From VGJW01 sp035285595 (GTDB lineage: Bacteria; Cyanobacteriota; Sericytochromatia; S15B-MN24; VGJW01): a stretch of DNA of 64,000 nucleotides. The position numbers and the translations under genes were made by a program. This document shows, in pieces, positions 18,694-28,716 of the stretch. The notes beneath the pieces are model-generated. The model did no database searches and was not told the DNA's origin. It was given only the letters and a program-made list of their open reading frames with translations. Where the stretch lies: NCBI GenBank assembly GCA_035285595.1, contig JAYKGV010000004.1, forward strand, positions 5,537-69,536. The letters are read 5' to 3'. Numbering within the stretch: the stretch's first letter is position 1; every line of letters begins with the position of its first letter.

Positions 18694-18709
<16 letters not shown>
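16367..18709 (+). CDS. actB1: Alternative Complex III subunit ActB, molybdopterin-oxidoreductase-like part (ActB1)
   Basis: This 780-residue protein has a twin-arginine start (R-R-E-F-L-K) directly followed by a lipobox (L-G-G-C), so it is probably Tat-exported and lipidated. It then shows one iron-sulfur motif, C-x2-C-x3-C with a later Cys in G-G-L-C-A-L-G near 82-90, and a long domain homologous to molybdopterin oxidoreductases. In ACIII this domain holds no molybdenum cofactor. In many species ActB is one chain; here the ferredoxin-like half is a separate gene (actB2) overlapping by 16 bases. Confidence 0.88.
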
Positions 18710-19472
<763 letters not shown>

Positions 19473-19476
<4 letters not shown>

Positions 19477-20843
19477 AGCTGCATCCTCCTCTCGTCCACG
19501 GTGACGACAAGATCAACCGGGACATCCTTCGGCCGTTGTTCGAGACCAGCTGGCGCTGGTGGGCGCTGTTCAGTCTCTGCCTCGTCGGTTTCGGCGGGGG
19601 GTTCGTGACCTGGATGTGGATGCTGGGTGCAGGCATGTGGGTGACGGGTCTCCATCGGCCGGTCATGTGGGGCGTCTTCATCGCCAACTTCGTGTTCTGG
19701 GTGGGCCTGTCTCACTCCGGTACGTTGATTTCCGCCATCCTGCGGTTGGCGAAGGCGGATTGGCGCAGACCCATCACCCGGGCCGCCGAGGCGATGACGG
19801 TCTTCACCGTGTTGATGGCCGCCCAGTTTCCGCTCATTCACCTGGGCCGGACCTGGTTCTTCTACTACATCATCCCTTATGTGAACCAGCGCGAGATGTG
19901 GGGTAACTTCCGCTCGCCATTGGCTTGGGACTTGATGGCCATTCTCACGTATCTGTCGGGGTCGCTCATCTACCTTTACCTGCCGACGGTGCCGGATTTC
20001 GCCATCGCTCGCGACTATGCCACGACTCCCATCCGGAAGAAGCTCTTCACGATGCTGGCCCTCGGCTGGCGCGGGACGCGCAAGGAGTGGCACCGGATGA
20101 ATCTCGCCATCTTGATGCTGGCGGTTCTTGTCCTGCCCGTTGCGGTGTCGGTGCATACCATCGTGTCCTGGGACTTCGCGATGGCGCTCACGCCTCAGTG
20201 GCATACGACGATCTTCGGACCGTACTTCGTGCTCGGGGCCATCTACTCGGGCATGGCGTTGGTCGTGACGCTGACGGTGCTGATTCGTTGGGCTTTCAAG
20301 TGGGAGGATTACATCACGCCCTTCCACCTCGACAAGCTGAGCAAGATCATGTTGGTCGCGGCCATTCTATGGACGTATCTGTGGGCAGGTGACTACCTGA
20401 TTACTTGGTATGGCCGTCTGCCCGAGGAGAAGGTCATTCTCGACATCAAGAACGGTGGTCCCTTCTTCTGGCATCAGCTGACGATGATGTTGGCCAACAC
20501 GATCGTCGCGATTCCTTTGCTGGCCTTCAAGAAGGTGCGGACCAGTCCTTGGGCGCTCATGTTCATCACCGTTTTCATCAACGTCGGCATGTGGCTCGAG
20601 CGGTACCTGATTGCGGTGCCCAGCCTCGTTCAGAAGGGGCCATCCTATACCTGGACGACGTATTCACCGACTTGGGTCGAGTTGATGATGAGCATCTATC
20701 CCTTCGCGGGCTTCGTGATGCTGTACGTCTTGTTCGTCAAGATGGCGCCCTTCATCTCGATCTGGGAGATCCGCGAGGATCGCGTGGCCGAAGCCTACAA
20801 GTCGATGGGGCAGGCCAAGCTGCGGGCCATCGTGGCGGAGTAG
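19473..20843 (+). CDS. actC: Alternative Complex III membrane subunit ActC (NrfD-like)
   Basis: This 456-residue, strongly hydrophobic protein of the NrfD/PsrC family has about ten membrane helices and conserved S-H-S-G, H-x-G-R and W-x-W-E-D-Y-I-type motifs. ActC contains the quinol-binding site of ACIII. The start overlaps the actB2 stop (ATGA at 19473). A second NrfD-like subunit (ActF) is found in many ACIII operons and is not present after actE here. Confidence 0.9.
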
Positions 20844-20852
20844 GAGAGAACC

Positions 20853-21365
20853 ATGGCCGATACGTACGTCCTGGCCCGCTATCGCGAGGTCGATCCTGCC
20901 GCCGCAGGTATCCAGCGTCTGCTGGGCGCCAGCGTCAAGCCCGAGGACATCGATGTGATGACCGGGGTGCCCTACCCGGAGGAGGTCTGGGGCCTGCCCG
21001 AGAGCAAGAGCAACATCCGCAAGGTGGCAGCCATGTTCTGGGTGATCGGAGCCATCTGTGGTTTCACGCTGGCAGCCGGTACCGCGTGGCTTTACCCGTT
21101 GCCGACGGGGGGCAAGCCCATCGTCTCGCTGCCCACCGCTGCAGTCATTGTCTATGAGATGTCCATGCTGATGGGCATCTTCTCGGTGGCCGCCGCGATG
21201 CTGATCGAAAGCAAGCTGCCCAACTTCAAGAAGCTGCCCTATCATCCCGCCGTTTCGGATGGACACGTGGTCCTGTCGGTGCGTTGCATCGACGAGAGCT
21301 CGGCCGCCAAGGTGGATGAGGTGCTCAAGGGCAGCAACGCCGATGAGGTCCTTCGTCATGTCTAG
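20853..21365 (+). CDS. actD: Alternative Complex III subunit ActD (DUF3341)
   Basis: This 170-residue protein has a soluble N-terminal half (D-V-M-T-G-V-P-Y-P region), two membrane helices at about 57-78 and 88-115, and a short C-terminal ferredoxin-fold-like tail, as in DUF3341/ActD. Its role in the complex is structural. AGGAGAG lies before the ATG and the spacing from actC is 9 bases. Its end overlaps the actE start. Confidence 0.85.
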   Translation: MADTYVLARYREVDPAAAGIQRLLGASVKPEDIDVMTGVPYPEEVWGLPESKSNIRKVAAMFWVIGAICGFTLAAGTAWLYPLPTGGKPIVSLPTAAVIVYEMSMLMGIFSVAAAMLIESKLPNFKKLPYHPAVSDGHVVLSVRCIDESSAAKVDEVLKGSNADEVLRHV

Positions 21366-21879
21366 TCGTCCTCAGAAGAATCTGTTCCCTACCTTCGCGG
21401 CTGTCCTGCCTGTCGCCTTGGCCGTGATGGGTTGCCAGGGGCAGATGCGTGACCAGATCAGCTTCCGTGCTCAGGAGAGCCCGCTGCCGATTCCTGCCTC
21501 GGCCGTTGCGCAGAATGATGAGGAAGTCAACTTGGACTATCCCATGGATATCCAAGGCGGGCCGGTCAATCCCTACAGCAACCCTACCAAGGAATTGTTG
21601 ACGCTCGGCAAGCGCAAGTACGAAGCTCAGTGTGGTTCTTGTCATGGGCTCGGAGGCAACGGTGATGGCAAGGTGGGCAATGCCTTGCTCATCCCTCCGT
21701 TCAACCTGCAGCAGCCGATGTACAAGGCCATGTCGGAAGGGCAGTGGTACTTGCGGGTGACGAACGGACATCCTTTCGGTCCCGGAATCGATCCCATCAT
21801 GCCGAAGTATCAAAAGAAGTTGACCATCAAGGAGCGCTGGGCGCTTGTCAGCTACGTCAAGCGTGAGCTGTTGAAGTAG
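21358..21879 (+). CDS. actE: Alternative Complex III subunit ActE, mono-haem cytochrome c lipoprotein
   Basis: This 173-residue protein has a lipoprotein signal with lipobox V-M-G-C near 21-24 and one haem motif C-G-S-C-H near 95, followed by the G-G-N-G-D-G segment and a distal Met in I-M-P of class I cytochromes c. It should be the lipid-anchored ACIII cytochrome. ATG 21358 overlaps the last codons of actD; an upstream in-frame start at 21259 lies inside actD and gives no signal peptide. No terminal oxidase gene follows. Confidence 0.87.
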   Translation: MSSRPQKNLFPTFAAVLPVALAVMGCQGQMRDQISFRAQESPLPIPASAVAQNDEEVNLDYPMDIQGGPVNPYSNPTKELLTLGKRKYEAQCGSCHGLGGNGDGKVGNALLIPPFNLQQPMYKAMSEGQWYLRVTNGHPFGPGIDPIMPKYQKKLTIKERWALVSYVKRELLK

Positions 21880-21895
21880 CCCGTCTCAGATCCTT

Positions 21896-21933
21896 CGCCC
21901 CCGCCTGTAGCAGGTGGGGGCGTTGATGCTTTT
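21896..21933 (+). terminator. Rho-independent terminator of the act operon
   Basis: CGCCCCC and GGGGGCG enclose an inner CCTG/CAGG stem with loop TAG (21896-21922), followed by a T-rich stretch TTGATGCTTTT. It lies 17 bases after the actE stop. Confidence 0.8.
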
Positions 21934-21950
21934 GAGATCGCCGGAGTATC

Positions 21951-21981
21951 TTGCTTATTTTTGCTTGTCATGCGGTATGAT
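21951..21981 (+). promoter_or_regulatory. Promoter before the proline-rich lipoprotein
   Basis: TTGCTT (21951-21956) and TATGAT (21976-21981) are separated by 19 bases. The hexamer ends six bases before ATG 21988, so the transcript could be leaderless. The surrounding 60 bases are much richer in A+T than their neighbours. Confidence 0.5.
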
Positions 21982-21987
21982 GCATGC

Positions 21988-23445
21988 ATGTTGTAAACTT
22001 CGTGGCGTCATGCTGGCTTGTGGGCCATAGGGCTCTCTCTGGCTGGTTGTGGCGTCCTCGGGCAGGTGGTCTCGACCTTCAGGCCGGTGCCTGTCGCGCG
22101 TTCGGTGGCGCAGCGTTCGTCTGTCGCGGTGGCCGCAGGTCCACAGGCGTTGGGCTTGGCGACGCTGCAGGTCATGGGTGAACGTCTGGCTCCACGGGTC
22201 AAGGTGGACGGGCGGTCCCTCCAGGGTCTTGATCTGGCGCAGGTGGCATCGGTTAGGGTGACTGTCCGTGGACACGGGCAGCCCGAGCTGCCTCCGGTCA
22301 CGGGGCCCGTGGTAGATGGTGCGTTTTCAGTTGCCTTGGGGGGCCTGACTCCGGGACCCAGGCGGTTGGTTGAGGCGGTGGGTCTGGACCATGAGGGTCG
22401 TGAAGTGCCCGGTGCCGTGCTCGCTGCTCTCGTGGATGTGACGCGGGGCGCGGGTTCGGTTGTGTTGTCGTGGGCAAGTACCCCATTGGCGAGGACACTG
22501 GCCGAAGTCTATCGGCTTGACCTGGCTGAGGGACGGCAGCGCCTCTCCCTGCTTGATGTGGATCTCGTCCGGCAGTGGATTGACACAGCGCTTGCGGAAG
22601 CCGGCGGTCTACATGGGGCCTTCGTGGACCATCTGGCGCTCGCGGAGCGTTTGTGGGCGTCTGACATGGCCACGCTCAGGTCGCAGCCGCCGCAGGTTGT
22701 CCTGCATCGGCCGTCCACGCTGGTATTGGGCGTCCGCGGCCTGGGTGCGGGTGAAGAGCTGCTGGTGCGTGTCCATGATCCGGCCAGCTTGCCCTTCGCG
22801 GGCATGGACAACGGCGCCTTTGCCCTGGGACCTATTCTCCCCGGGACTTGGCGTGTGTGGCTGCGCGCTCCGGGACGACCTGACAAGGTGGTCGGGGTGC
22901 CCTTCTCTCCCGGGTCCTCCGTGTCGATGGAAGTAGACCTGACGATGGCGGGCGCTACGGGTGGTAGCTTTGCGGGGCCGTCCGGGTCACAGACCCCTGT
23001 ACCTGTTCCTTATCCCTCGAACTTCGACTGGTCGGCGTGGCAAGTAGCGACCCCCATCCCTGTCGGGACCCTGCCGCCGGGGTCAGGTGCGACCCCCGTG
23101 CCGGGTAGCTCGCCTTACCCGTATGTGACCCCGACACCCTACGCCCCTTGGGGACCCACGCCTTTCCCGACCCCTTACCCCGGGTTCTGGAGCCCCTCGC
23201 CGACGCCGACGCCTTTTGCGGTGCAGCCGCCAGGTGAGGGGGGTGTGACCCCGACGCCCTTCGCGCCTTATAGCCCGTATCCGAGCCCTACTCCGTTTGC
23301 GGTGCAGCCGCCGGGCGAGGGGGGAGCGACTCCTACACCGTTGCCGACGGCGATCCCTGTCCAGCCGCCGAGCCCCGTGATGACACCGTCGCCTGCCCCC
23401 TCCGGCAATTCGACCATGACGATCAAGGTACGTTTTGATGAATGA
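21988..23445 (+). pseudogene. Proline/threonine-rich lipoprotein with stop at codon 3
   Basis: The ATG at 21988 follows the promoter and reads M-L-stop-T-S-W-R-H-A-G-L-W-A-I-G-L-S-L-A-G-C: a complete lipoprotein signal apart from a TAA at 21994-21996. After the TAA the frame is open for 482 codons. Without the stop the protein has a lipobox near residue 21, a mixed alpha/beta N-terminal half and a C-terminal P-T-P-F-type linker containing two copies of an 18-residue repeat. If translation began at TTG 22018 the signal would lack a charged start. So the gene is damaged, miscalled by one base (CAA to TAA), or uses the weak TTG. No family is recognised. Its end overlaps the next lipoprotein gene. 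Confidence 0.6.
23206..23340 (+). repeat. Two copies of an 18-codon proline-rich repeat
   Basis: Bases 23206-23259 and 23287-23340 encode P-T-P-F-A-V-Q-P-P-G-E-G-G-(V/A)-T-P-T-P, spaced 81 bases apart. The copies differ mainly at third codon positions. They form part of an extended P/T-rich linker. Confidence 0.8.
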
Positions 23446-25030
23446 CATGCGACTGCTTCCTGCCCGCTTGCTGGCAGCCGGCCTTGCGGGGACGGTGGTG
23501 ACGAGCGTTCTGACGGCTTGTCAGGTCCCGGCGGAGATCGAGTTGCCGACGCGCATGCCGGTGGCTGCGGGCGAAAGTTTTGCGTCGGCTTATGGCCAGT
23601 CCAAGCCTCAGCAGGTGGATTTCATCGCACCCGGCAAGCCCGTTCGTCTGGCGGTGGGCAAGGCTGCGGTGACGGTGCTGGTGAGCCTGCCCGGGGGCAA
23701 GTCAGAGGCCAGCGATCGTGGCGTGCAGGCCATCCCCTTTCAGAACATTCGGCGCGTGGACCTGGAGGTGAAGGGCGAGAACCTCGAGGCGCCGCTGACG
23801 ACCAGCGTGGAGATTTCGGGCGGCAGCTCGGCGGCTGGGACCATCATCTTGCCGGCGGGCCGCAACCAGATCATCACGGCTACGGGCCGGGACGCCGCCG
23901 GTCAAGTGATTGCGACGGTCAAGGCCGCGGCCACGTCTCAGGCAGGGAAGGTCAGCGAAGTCGTGGTGCGTTACGGCAGCACGCCCGCGGCAGAGATTCT
24001 CGAAGCCTTGCCGGCTGACGTGGTGCCGCGCATCAACCTGACGGCACTGCAGAACGCAATCGAGGATGTGACCCGCCCCAGCGGAACGCCCGCCAGCTAC
24101 GTGACGCATCCGATGCTGGTGCGTAAATCGGTTTTCATCGACGCCATCAAGGCCCAGCTGGAGGCGGGCATGACGCCCGAACAGATTGATGGGGCCGTGT
24201 TGGCCGCGGCGCTTTATGGCAAGAGCAAGAAGATCGAGATGGGTGCCGTGACGGTCTCGGTGGTGGATGTGAATGGGGATGTGAGGCCATTTAGATATGA
24301 ATACGGCTATGCTGATTATTATCTGGTGAACTGGGGCGGTTCTCGGCTGAATCGGCGTTCCTATATCGGTTTGCATTCACAGGGAACTCGCATCCGACTT
24401 GGCACTCCCTTGTCGCCGGAGTCTGAGTGGATCGATGGGGCCACGACCCGTTCTTTCCCTACCGAACCCGGCGAGTGGAGCCTGAATCTGGAACCCGGGG
24501 TCTCGCTCCTCCCGTGGGTACGGATCCTGCCTCCGGCGACCTCCAGTGTCTTCGATGGCGCCAATGTCAAGGTTCAGGAGGGCGAGAATGTTCGCCTTGT
24601 CTGGCGCGACCACGACATGTCTCAACCGGTGCTGTCGGGTACTGGGCAGGCCACCTTCTCGTCGACGCCTTATCGTGATCGTATCTGGGATGATCCGACG
24701 AGCGGCGAGTTCTGGCGCGTGACGACGGCGGACAGCACGATTTTCAGGCTCCATCACTTCAATTCCGTCTATACGGAGTATGGCTGCATCGGCAACATGT
24801 GCAGAGAGGATGAGACTTTGGGCCGCAAGTCGGCCGTCCGCGTCTTCCGGGCCGATGGCACCCAGATTCTGGGCGCGGACGCGGCCAGCGGCTCGTTCCT
24901 GTATGCCAGCGAAAAGGCCGAGACGCTCTACATCTGGACGCGGTTTGCCCGGACGGATGCCACGGTCTCCGTGACTCCGCTCAGCTCTGCGGAAGCCATT
25001 TCCACCACCAAGGTCGACTTCAACCAATGA
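23438..25030 (+). CDS. Lipoprotein of unknown function
   Basis: This 530-residue protein has a signal peptide ending in lipobox L-T-A-C near 26-29. Residues about 60-180 look like beta-rich extracellular modules; about 190-260 is helical; 280-520 is again beta-rich with many aromatic residues (Y-G-Y-A-D-Y-Y region). No catalytic motif is seen. The start overlaps the previous gene (ATGAATGA) and has AAGG eight bases upstream. Codons around 24270-24390 are clearly more A+T rich than the rest, which may mark a recently acquired segment. It is coupled to the next lipoprotein by ATGA. Confidence 0.7.
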   Translation: MNDMRLLPARLLAAGLAGTVVTSVLTACQVPAEIELPTRMPVAAGESFASAYGQSKPQQVDFIAPGKPVRLAVGKAAVTVLVSLPGGKSEASDRGVQAIPFQNIRRVDLEVKGENLEAPLTTSVEISGGSSAAGTIILPAGRNQIITATGRDAAGQVIATVKAAATSQAGKVSEVVVRYGSTPAAEILEALPADVVPRINLTALQNAIEDVTRPSGTPASYVTHPMLVRKSVFIDAIKAQLEAGMTPEQIDGAVLAAALYGKSKKIEMGAVTVSVVDVNGDVRPFRYEYGYADYYLVNWGGSRLNRRSYIGLHSQGTRIRLGTPLSPESEWIDGATTRSFPTEPGEWSLNLEPGVSLLPWVRILPPATSSVFDGANVKVQEGENVRLVWRDHDMSQPVLSGTGQATFSSTPYRDRIWDDPTSGEFWRVTTADSTIFRLHHFNSVYTEYGCIGNMCREDETLGRKSAVRVFRADGTQILGADAASGSFLYASEKAETLYIWTRFARTDATVSVTPLSSAEAISTTKVDFNQ

Positions 25031-26454
25031 GCCTTCGGGCCCCGTGGGGTCCAGCCTGTCGTGGGGTTGCCGGGCTGCTGCTGGCGGCTTCTCTCTCTTC
25101 GTGTGCCTCGCTGACGACGTGGGTGCGCGAGCAGGGTCCCGAGCCGGCCCGCTTCCGGGTGGAAGAGCGTCCGGATGGCTATCAGGTGGTGGTCGTCCCG
25201 GGGCAGGGGCCGGAGGATCATGCCCTTCCTGCCTGGCTGGGATGGGGCGTGCCGTTGGCGGAAGCTTGGGTAGGGGGCAATGCCGTACTGGCGGCCGTCC
25301 CTTGGGGTCACGCGCTCGATGCCCTGGCGGGGGGCGTGCTGGGGGGGCTGGGGCTTGTGGGACTCGATCTCGTAGGACAGCAGCTGATCCGAGCGTGGCG
25401 GCCGCAGCGTGCGGGGGATCCTCTTCCCAGTGAGGCCTGGGTATCGGGAGGCTTCGGGTGGCGGGCGCGGCGGCTCGTGCCGGATGCCTCGGGGCGGCTG
25501 GTGGCGGACTTGCCACTTTTCGCTCACGAGGTGACCGAGGACCTTGCCGTGTGGCTCGTCCGGGATCGTCAGGCCTTGGCGTGGCAGGCCCTGACACGCC
25601 AGAGCCCCTTGCCGTCCCGCGATCCGACGCAGCTGCCGGTTTTGCGGATGGCATGGGTGCCGCCGGCGGTCAGAGGGCTCGGCTGGCATCTTCGACAGGA
25701 GACCAGGCCGTGGCAACTCGAGGTTGATCCCGGAGCTCGGGTCTCCTTGGCGCTGGACGTCGCAAATGTAGGCCCGGCAAGGTCCATGGACCTCGAGGTC
25801 GTGCCCGACGTCTTGTCTGCTCCCGGCCAGTCGGCCACGACTTCGGTGGATTTGCCCACGTGGCTGGTGCTGTCCCCGGGACGTATCGAGAGTCTCGATT
25901 CCGCGGCAGAATGGCGTTGTCCCGTGGAGGTGACCGTACCGGACGATGCCGTGCCCGGGATCTACCTCCTGCGGCTGCGGGCGCGTGAGGTTGCCGGTGT
26001 GGCCAGTGCTCCCCTGGGCCTCACGGTTCGGGTCCGGCCGCCGGTGCTCGACAGGATCCAGCTCGCCATGCCCGAAGTCGAAGTCCTTCCTTCGGGAGCT
26101 GGAGCGGAGCCAGAAGCCGCCTCGGGACCTGCAGGCGGCCAGCTTGAGGGCCGTCAGCGCACGCTGGCCTTCACGATGGGGCTGGTGGCACCGGAAGAGG
26201 TCGATGTGCCGGACCTGACCTTCAAGGTGAGATCCGTGGACCCCCGCGTGCTTGTGCTCGATCCGTCGCGCGAGGCCTTGCCGGCTACGCTCAGGGCAGG
26301 GCGGACGTTGGCGTTCCGGGGGCATCTGGTGGCGGCGGCCGACGTGCCCCCTGACGAACCCTTGCTGCTCGAGGTCGTGCTGTCTGTCCGGCAGGGCGAA
26401 CGTCTCGACTCTCGGAGCGAGGTTGTCGCTCTGCCAGTGCCCGACCTACCCTGA
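25027..26454 (+). CDS. Lipoprotein A, paralog of the lipoprotein at 28717
   Basis: The protein has 475 residues with lipobox L-S-S-C near 23-26. It starts with a short beta segment (F-R-V-E-E-R-P and V-V-V-V-P-G), followed by a glycine/leucine-rich hydrophobic stretch (about 85-120) that could be one or two membrane helices, then beta-sandwich-like modules. The C-terminal K-V-R-S-V-D-P-R-V-L-V-L segment matches R-V-R-S-Q-D-P-D-L-V-V-L of the protein at 28717, and the N-terminal layouts agree. They are probable distant paralogs. Function unknown. The ATG overlaps the stop of the preceding lipoprotein. Confidence 0.68.
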   Translation: MSLRAPWGPACRGVAGLLLAASLSSCASLTTWVREQGPEPARFRVEERPDGYQVVVVPGQGPEDHALPAWLGWGVPLAEAWVGGNAVLAAVPWGHALDALAGGVLGGLGLVGLDLVGQQLIRAWRPQRAGDPLPSEAWVSGGFGWRARRLVPDASGRLVADLPLFAHEVTEDLAVWLVRDRQALAWQALTRQSPLPSRDPTQLPVLRMAWVPPAVRGLGWHLRQETRPWQLEVDPGARVSLALDVANVGPARSMDLEVVPDVLSAPGQSATTSVDLPTWLVLSPGRIESLDSAAEWRCPVEVTVPDDAVPGIYLLRLRAREVAGVASAPLGLTVRVRPPVLDRIQLAMPEVEVLPSGAGAEPEAASGPAGGQLEGRQRTLAFTMGLVAPEEVDVPDLTFKVRSVDPRVLVLDPSREALPATLRAGRTLAFRGHLVAAADVPPDEPLLLEVVLSVRQGERLDSRSEVVALPVPDLP

Positions 26455-26510
26455 CGGGGAAGCACCGCTTCTTCGGCGGGGACGGCGATATCCCTTGCAG
26501 GAGCAGGTAC

Positions 26511-27545
26511 TCAGTAGGCCCCTGCATCACAGACGTCAATCACACCCGGAGTCAGGGTGTGGAGGACGTCGCTGCCCAGTGGCAACCAGGCGGGTGCCGC
26601 AAGGCCGCTCCACCGATGCAGGACTTTGCCCGTGTCGCGCTGCAACAGGGTCACCAAGCCCCGGCTGGCAATCCCCAGCGACCGTCCTCGCGGCAGGAAC
26701 GCCACGGAACGAGGTGCCGTGATGCCTGTGCGAAGCTGCTGCACGCGGCCGTCGCCGGCTTCCTGCTCGATCCATACGGTGTCCTCGCCGGCGAGGGCCC
26801 ACGCTTTGCCGTCGGGTGCAAAGGCCGGGACGAGGTCATAGGGTAAATCCTCGGGGTAATACTCTGCCGAGGGACTGGCTTCGTCTGCCGTCTCCGTGAG
26901 CAGGACGGCAGGCCCATCCTCCCGGGTCACCAGCAGCCGGTCCCCGCTGGGCGAAGAGGCGCTGGCCAGCCAAGGTCCGTCCCCTGGAGCCGGCCGCAGC
27001 CTCGAGGTCTCGAGGTCCAGCAGCATGATCTGCCTGTCCTGACGCAGCCACAGCGTCCGCAGGCCGAACCATCGGCCCGCATGTGTCACCGCAAGGCCGG
27101 TCCCCACGCTTTGCAGCGCTTCATCATTCTGGGGATCCAACAGAACCACCGTGCCGTCCCCTGCGACGGCGACGAGCTCCTGATTCGTCTCGCCTACCGA
27201 CACCACGGTCACGAGGGCCTGGTCCAGATGCCACTCCCGAATCGCCTGACCCGTCTTGCGGTCATGCAAGACGATGGTGCCCTCCTGCATGGCTGCAGCG
27301 ACATGGTCGGGTCCTGCGGCGACCAGGGTGAGCGGCTTGCCTTCGGGCAGCGCCCATTGCTGACGCAACGGTCCGGGCCAGATCGTGTTCGTCACGAGCC
27401 TTGCTCCGTTGAAGGGCTGGATGCTTGGTGTCACGCATCCTGTCGAGGCAAGAGTGAAAGCAAGGCCAATGCTGGCGGTCGTGGCAATCTTTCGGGTGCG
27501 TACGGTCTGACGGCAGGACAGCTGCGGCGATAAGGGCGTTCGCAT
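26511..27545 (-). CDS. Beta-propeller lipoprotein B1
   Basis: This 344-residue protein has a lipobox (A-S-T-G-C near 33-37) and repeated WD40/PQQ-like blades. It is a close paralog of the neighbouring protein at 27603-28613: both contain the G-K-P-L, A-A-G-P-(D/N)-H-V-A and A-M-Q-E-G segments, the T-R-E-D-G-P-A motif, A-P-R-S-V-A-F-L, and the ending H-T-L-T-P-G. Propellers of this type bind partners or ligands; BamB is a known outer-membrane example, but there is no specific reason to call it BamB. It lies 57 bases after B2 and is probably cotranscribed. Confidence 0.75.
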   Translation of the reverse strand: MRTPLSPQLSCRQTVRTRKIATTASIGLAFTLASTGCVTPSIQPFNGARLVTNTIWPGPLRQQWALPEGKPLTLVAAGPDHVAAAMQEGTIVLHDRKTGQAIREWHLDQALVTVVSVGETNQELVAVAGDGTVVLLDPQNDEALQSVGTGLAVTHAGRWFGLRTLWLRQDRQIMLLDLETSRLRPAPGDGPWLASASSPSGDRLLVTREDGPAVLLTETADEASPSAEYYPEDLPYDLVPAFAPDGKAWALAGEDTVWIEQEAGDGRVQQLRTGITAPRSVAFLPRGRSLGIASRGLVTLLQRDTGKVLHRWSGLAAPAWLPLGSDVLHTLTPGVIDVCDAGAY

Positions 27546-27602
27546 GGTTGGAGGGTGTCCGGGCTACGGCGCGGGCTGGCGACGCGAATTCCAAGTCGCT
27601 CG

Positions 27603-28613
27603 TCAGGGGTCTCCGGCGAAACAGACTTCGGCGAAACCAGGCGTCAAGGTGTGGACCAGATCCTTGCCCAGAGGAAGCCAAGCCGGCGCGGCCGTACCGG
27701 TCCATCGATGCATGACCCGGCCATTGTCCTGTCGGAGAAGGGCAAGCATGCCCCGTCCTGCGACACCAATGGACCGGCCGTCCTGCAGGAAGGCCACGGA
27801 ACGGGGAGCCGCGATGCCCGTGTCGAAGGGTCGGATTCGGCCTGCGGTCTCGGCTCGTTCCACCCAGACGACCTCTTCGCCTGCAAGGGCCCACGCTTGT
27901 CCATCAGGTGCGAAGGCCGGCATCAGCTCGTAGGGCATCTCCTCCGGAAAAACCTCGGGTGAGGAACTGGCGGCATGGCCATCTCCGTAGCGAAGGGTCG
28001 CGGGACCGTCCTCGCGGGTCAGCAACAGCCGATCGTCGACAGGAGAGAGGGCGGTGGCCAACCACTTCCCGCCTTCGTGTGCCGGCCACTGGGCTTCGGA
28101 CTTTAGGTCCAACATCGTGACCTCGTCCTGATGCCGCAACCACAGCCTTCGGGCGCCGAACCACCGGCCCGCCCGACTCACCTCGAGGCCCGTCGATACA
28201 ATCTTCAGAGGATCGTCGGCAAAAGGCGACAGCAGGATGACCGTGCCATCCGCGGCGACCGCCGCAACCTCCTGGTCCCTCTCGCCGACCGTCAGCAGGG
28301 CCAGGAGCGGACGCTCGGTGTCCCAGCCTCGGGTGATCTCGCCAGTGACCCGATCACGGATCGCGATGTCCCCTTCCTGCATCGCCACGGCCACGTGGTT
28401 CGGGCCGGCGGCCGTGATGGCCAGCGGCTTGCCGGCGGGCAAAGTCCACTTCTGCCGTACCGTGCCGAGCAGCAGTCTGTTGCTGACGAGGCTGGCGGTA
28501 CCCGGAAGGCCAGCGCCCGCGGTACAGCCCCCGACCACAGTCAGGACCCCTGCAAAGGCCAGCATCAGACCAGGGAGAGGGCGTTCATTTTTTCGTGTTC
28601 TTTCTTGAGTCAT
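27603..28613 (-). CDS. Beta-propeller lipoprotein B2
   Basis: This 336-residue protein has a lipobox V-G-G-C near 27-30 and the same propeller blades as B1 (clear tandem duplicates). The ATG at 28613 has no Shine-Dalgarno sequence; instead a perfect TATAAT lies seven bases upstream on the same strand, consistent with leaderless transcription. It is divergent from lipoprotein A2 at 28717, so a B2-B1 unit and an A2-led unit start from one 103-base region. Confidence 0.75.
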   Translation of the reverse strand: MTQERTRKNERPLPGLMLAFAGVLTVVGGCTAGAGLPGTASLVSNRLLLGTVRQKWTLPAGKPLAITAAGPNHVAVAMQEGDIAIRDRVTGEITRGWDTERPLLALLTVGERDQEVAAVAADGTVILLSPFADDPLKIVSTGLEVSRAGRWFGARRLWLRHQDEVTMLDLKSEAQWPAHEGGKWLATALSPVDDRLLLTREDGPATLRYGDGHAASSSPEVFPEEMPYELMPAFAPDGQAWALAGEEVVWVERAETAGRIRPFDTGIAAPRSVAFLQDGRSIGVAGRGMLALLRQDNGRVMHRWTGTAAPAWLPLGKDLVHTLTPGFAEVCFAGDP

Positions 28614-28620
28614 CTACATT

Positions 28621-28626
28621 ATTATA
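28621..28626 (-). promoter_or_regulatory. TATAAT -10 element before B2
   Basis: The minus strand reads TATAAT here, ending seven bases before the ATG of the B2 gene. No good -35 is seen at 16-18 bases. Confidence 0.55.
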
Positions 28627-28680
28627 TCATGTCCTTGTGATGCCCTGAGGTGGGGACGCGGCAGGGCTCGTGTCGTCTCC

Positions 28681-28710
28681 TTGGCCCAGGCGGCAAAGAC
28701 GCCCTATCCT
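28681..28710 (+). promoter_or_regulatory. Promoter of lipoprotein A2, probably leaderless
   Basis: TTGGCC (28681-28686) and TATCCT (28705-28710) are separated by 18 bases; ATG 28717 starts six bases after the -10. This argues against the TTG at 28681 being a start codon. Confidence 0.6.
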
Positions 28711-28716
28711 TTGGGC

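Noticed and set aside
23206..23340. Spaced repeat as a CRISPR-like array
   Set aside because: Only two in-frame copies, diverging at third codon positions, inside a proline-rich coding linker.
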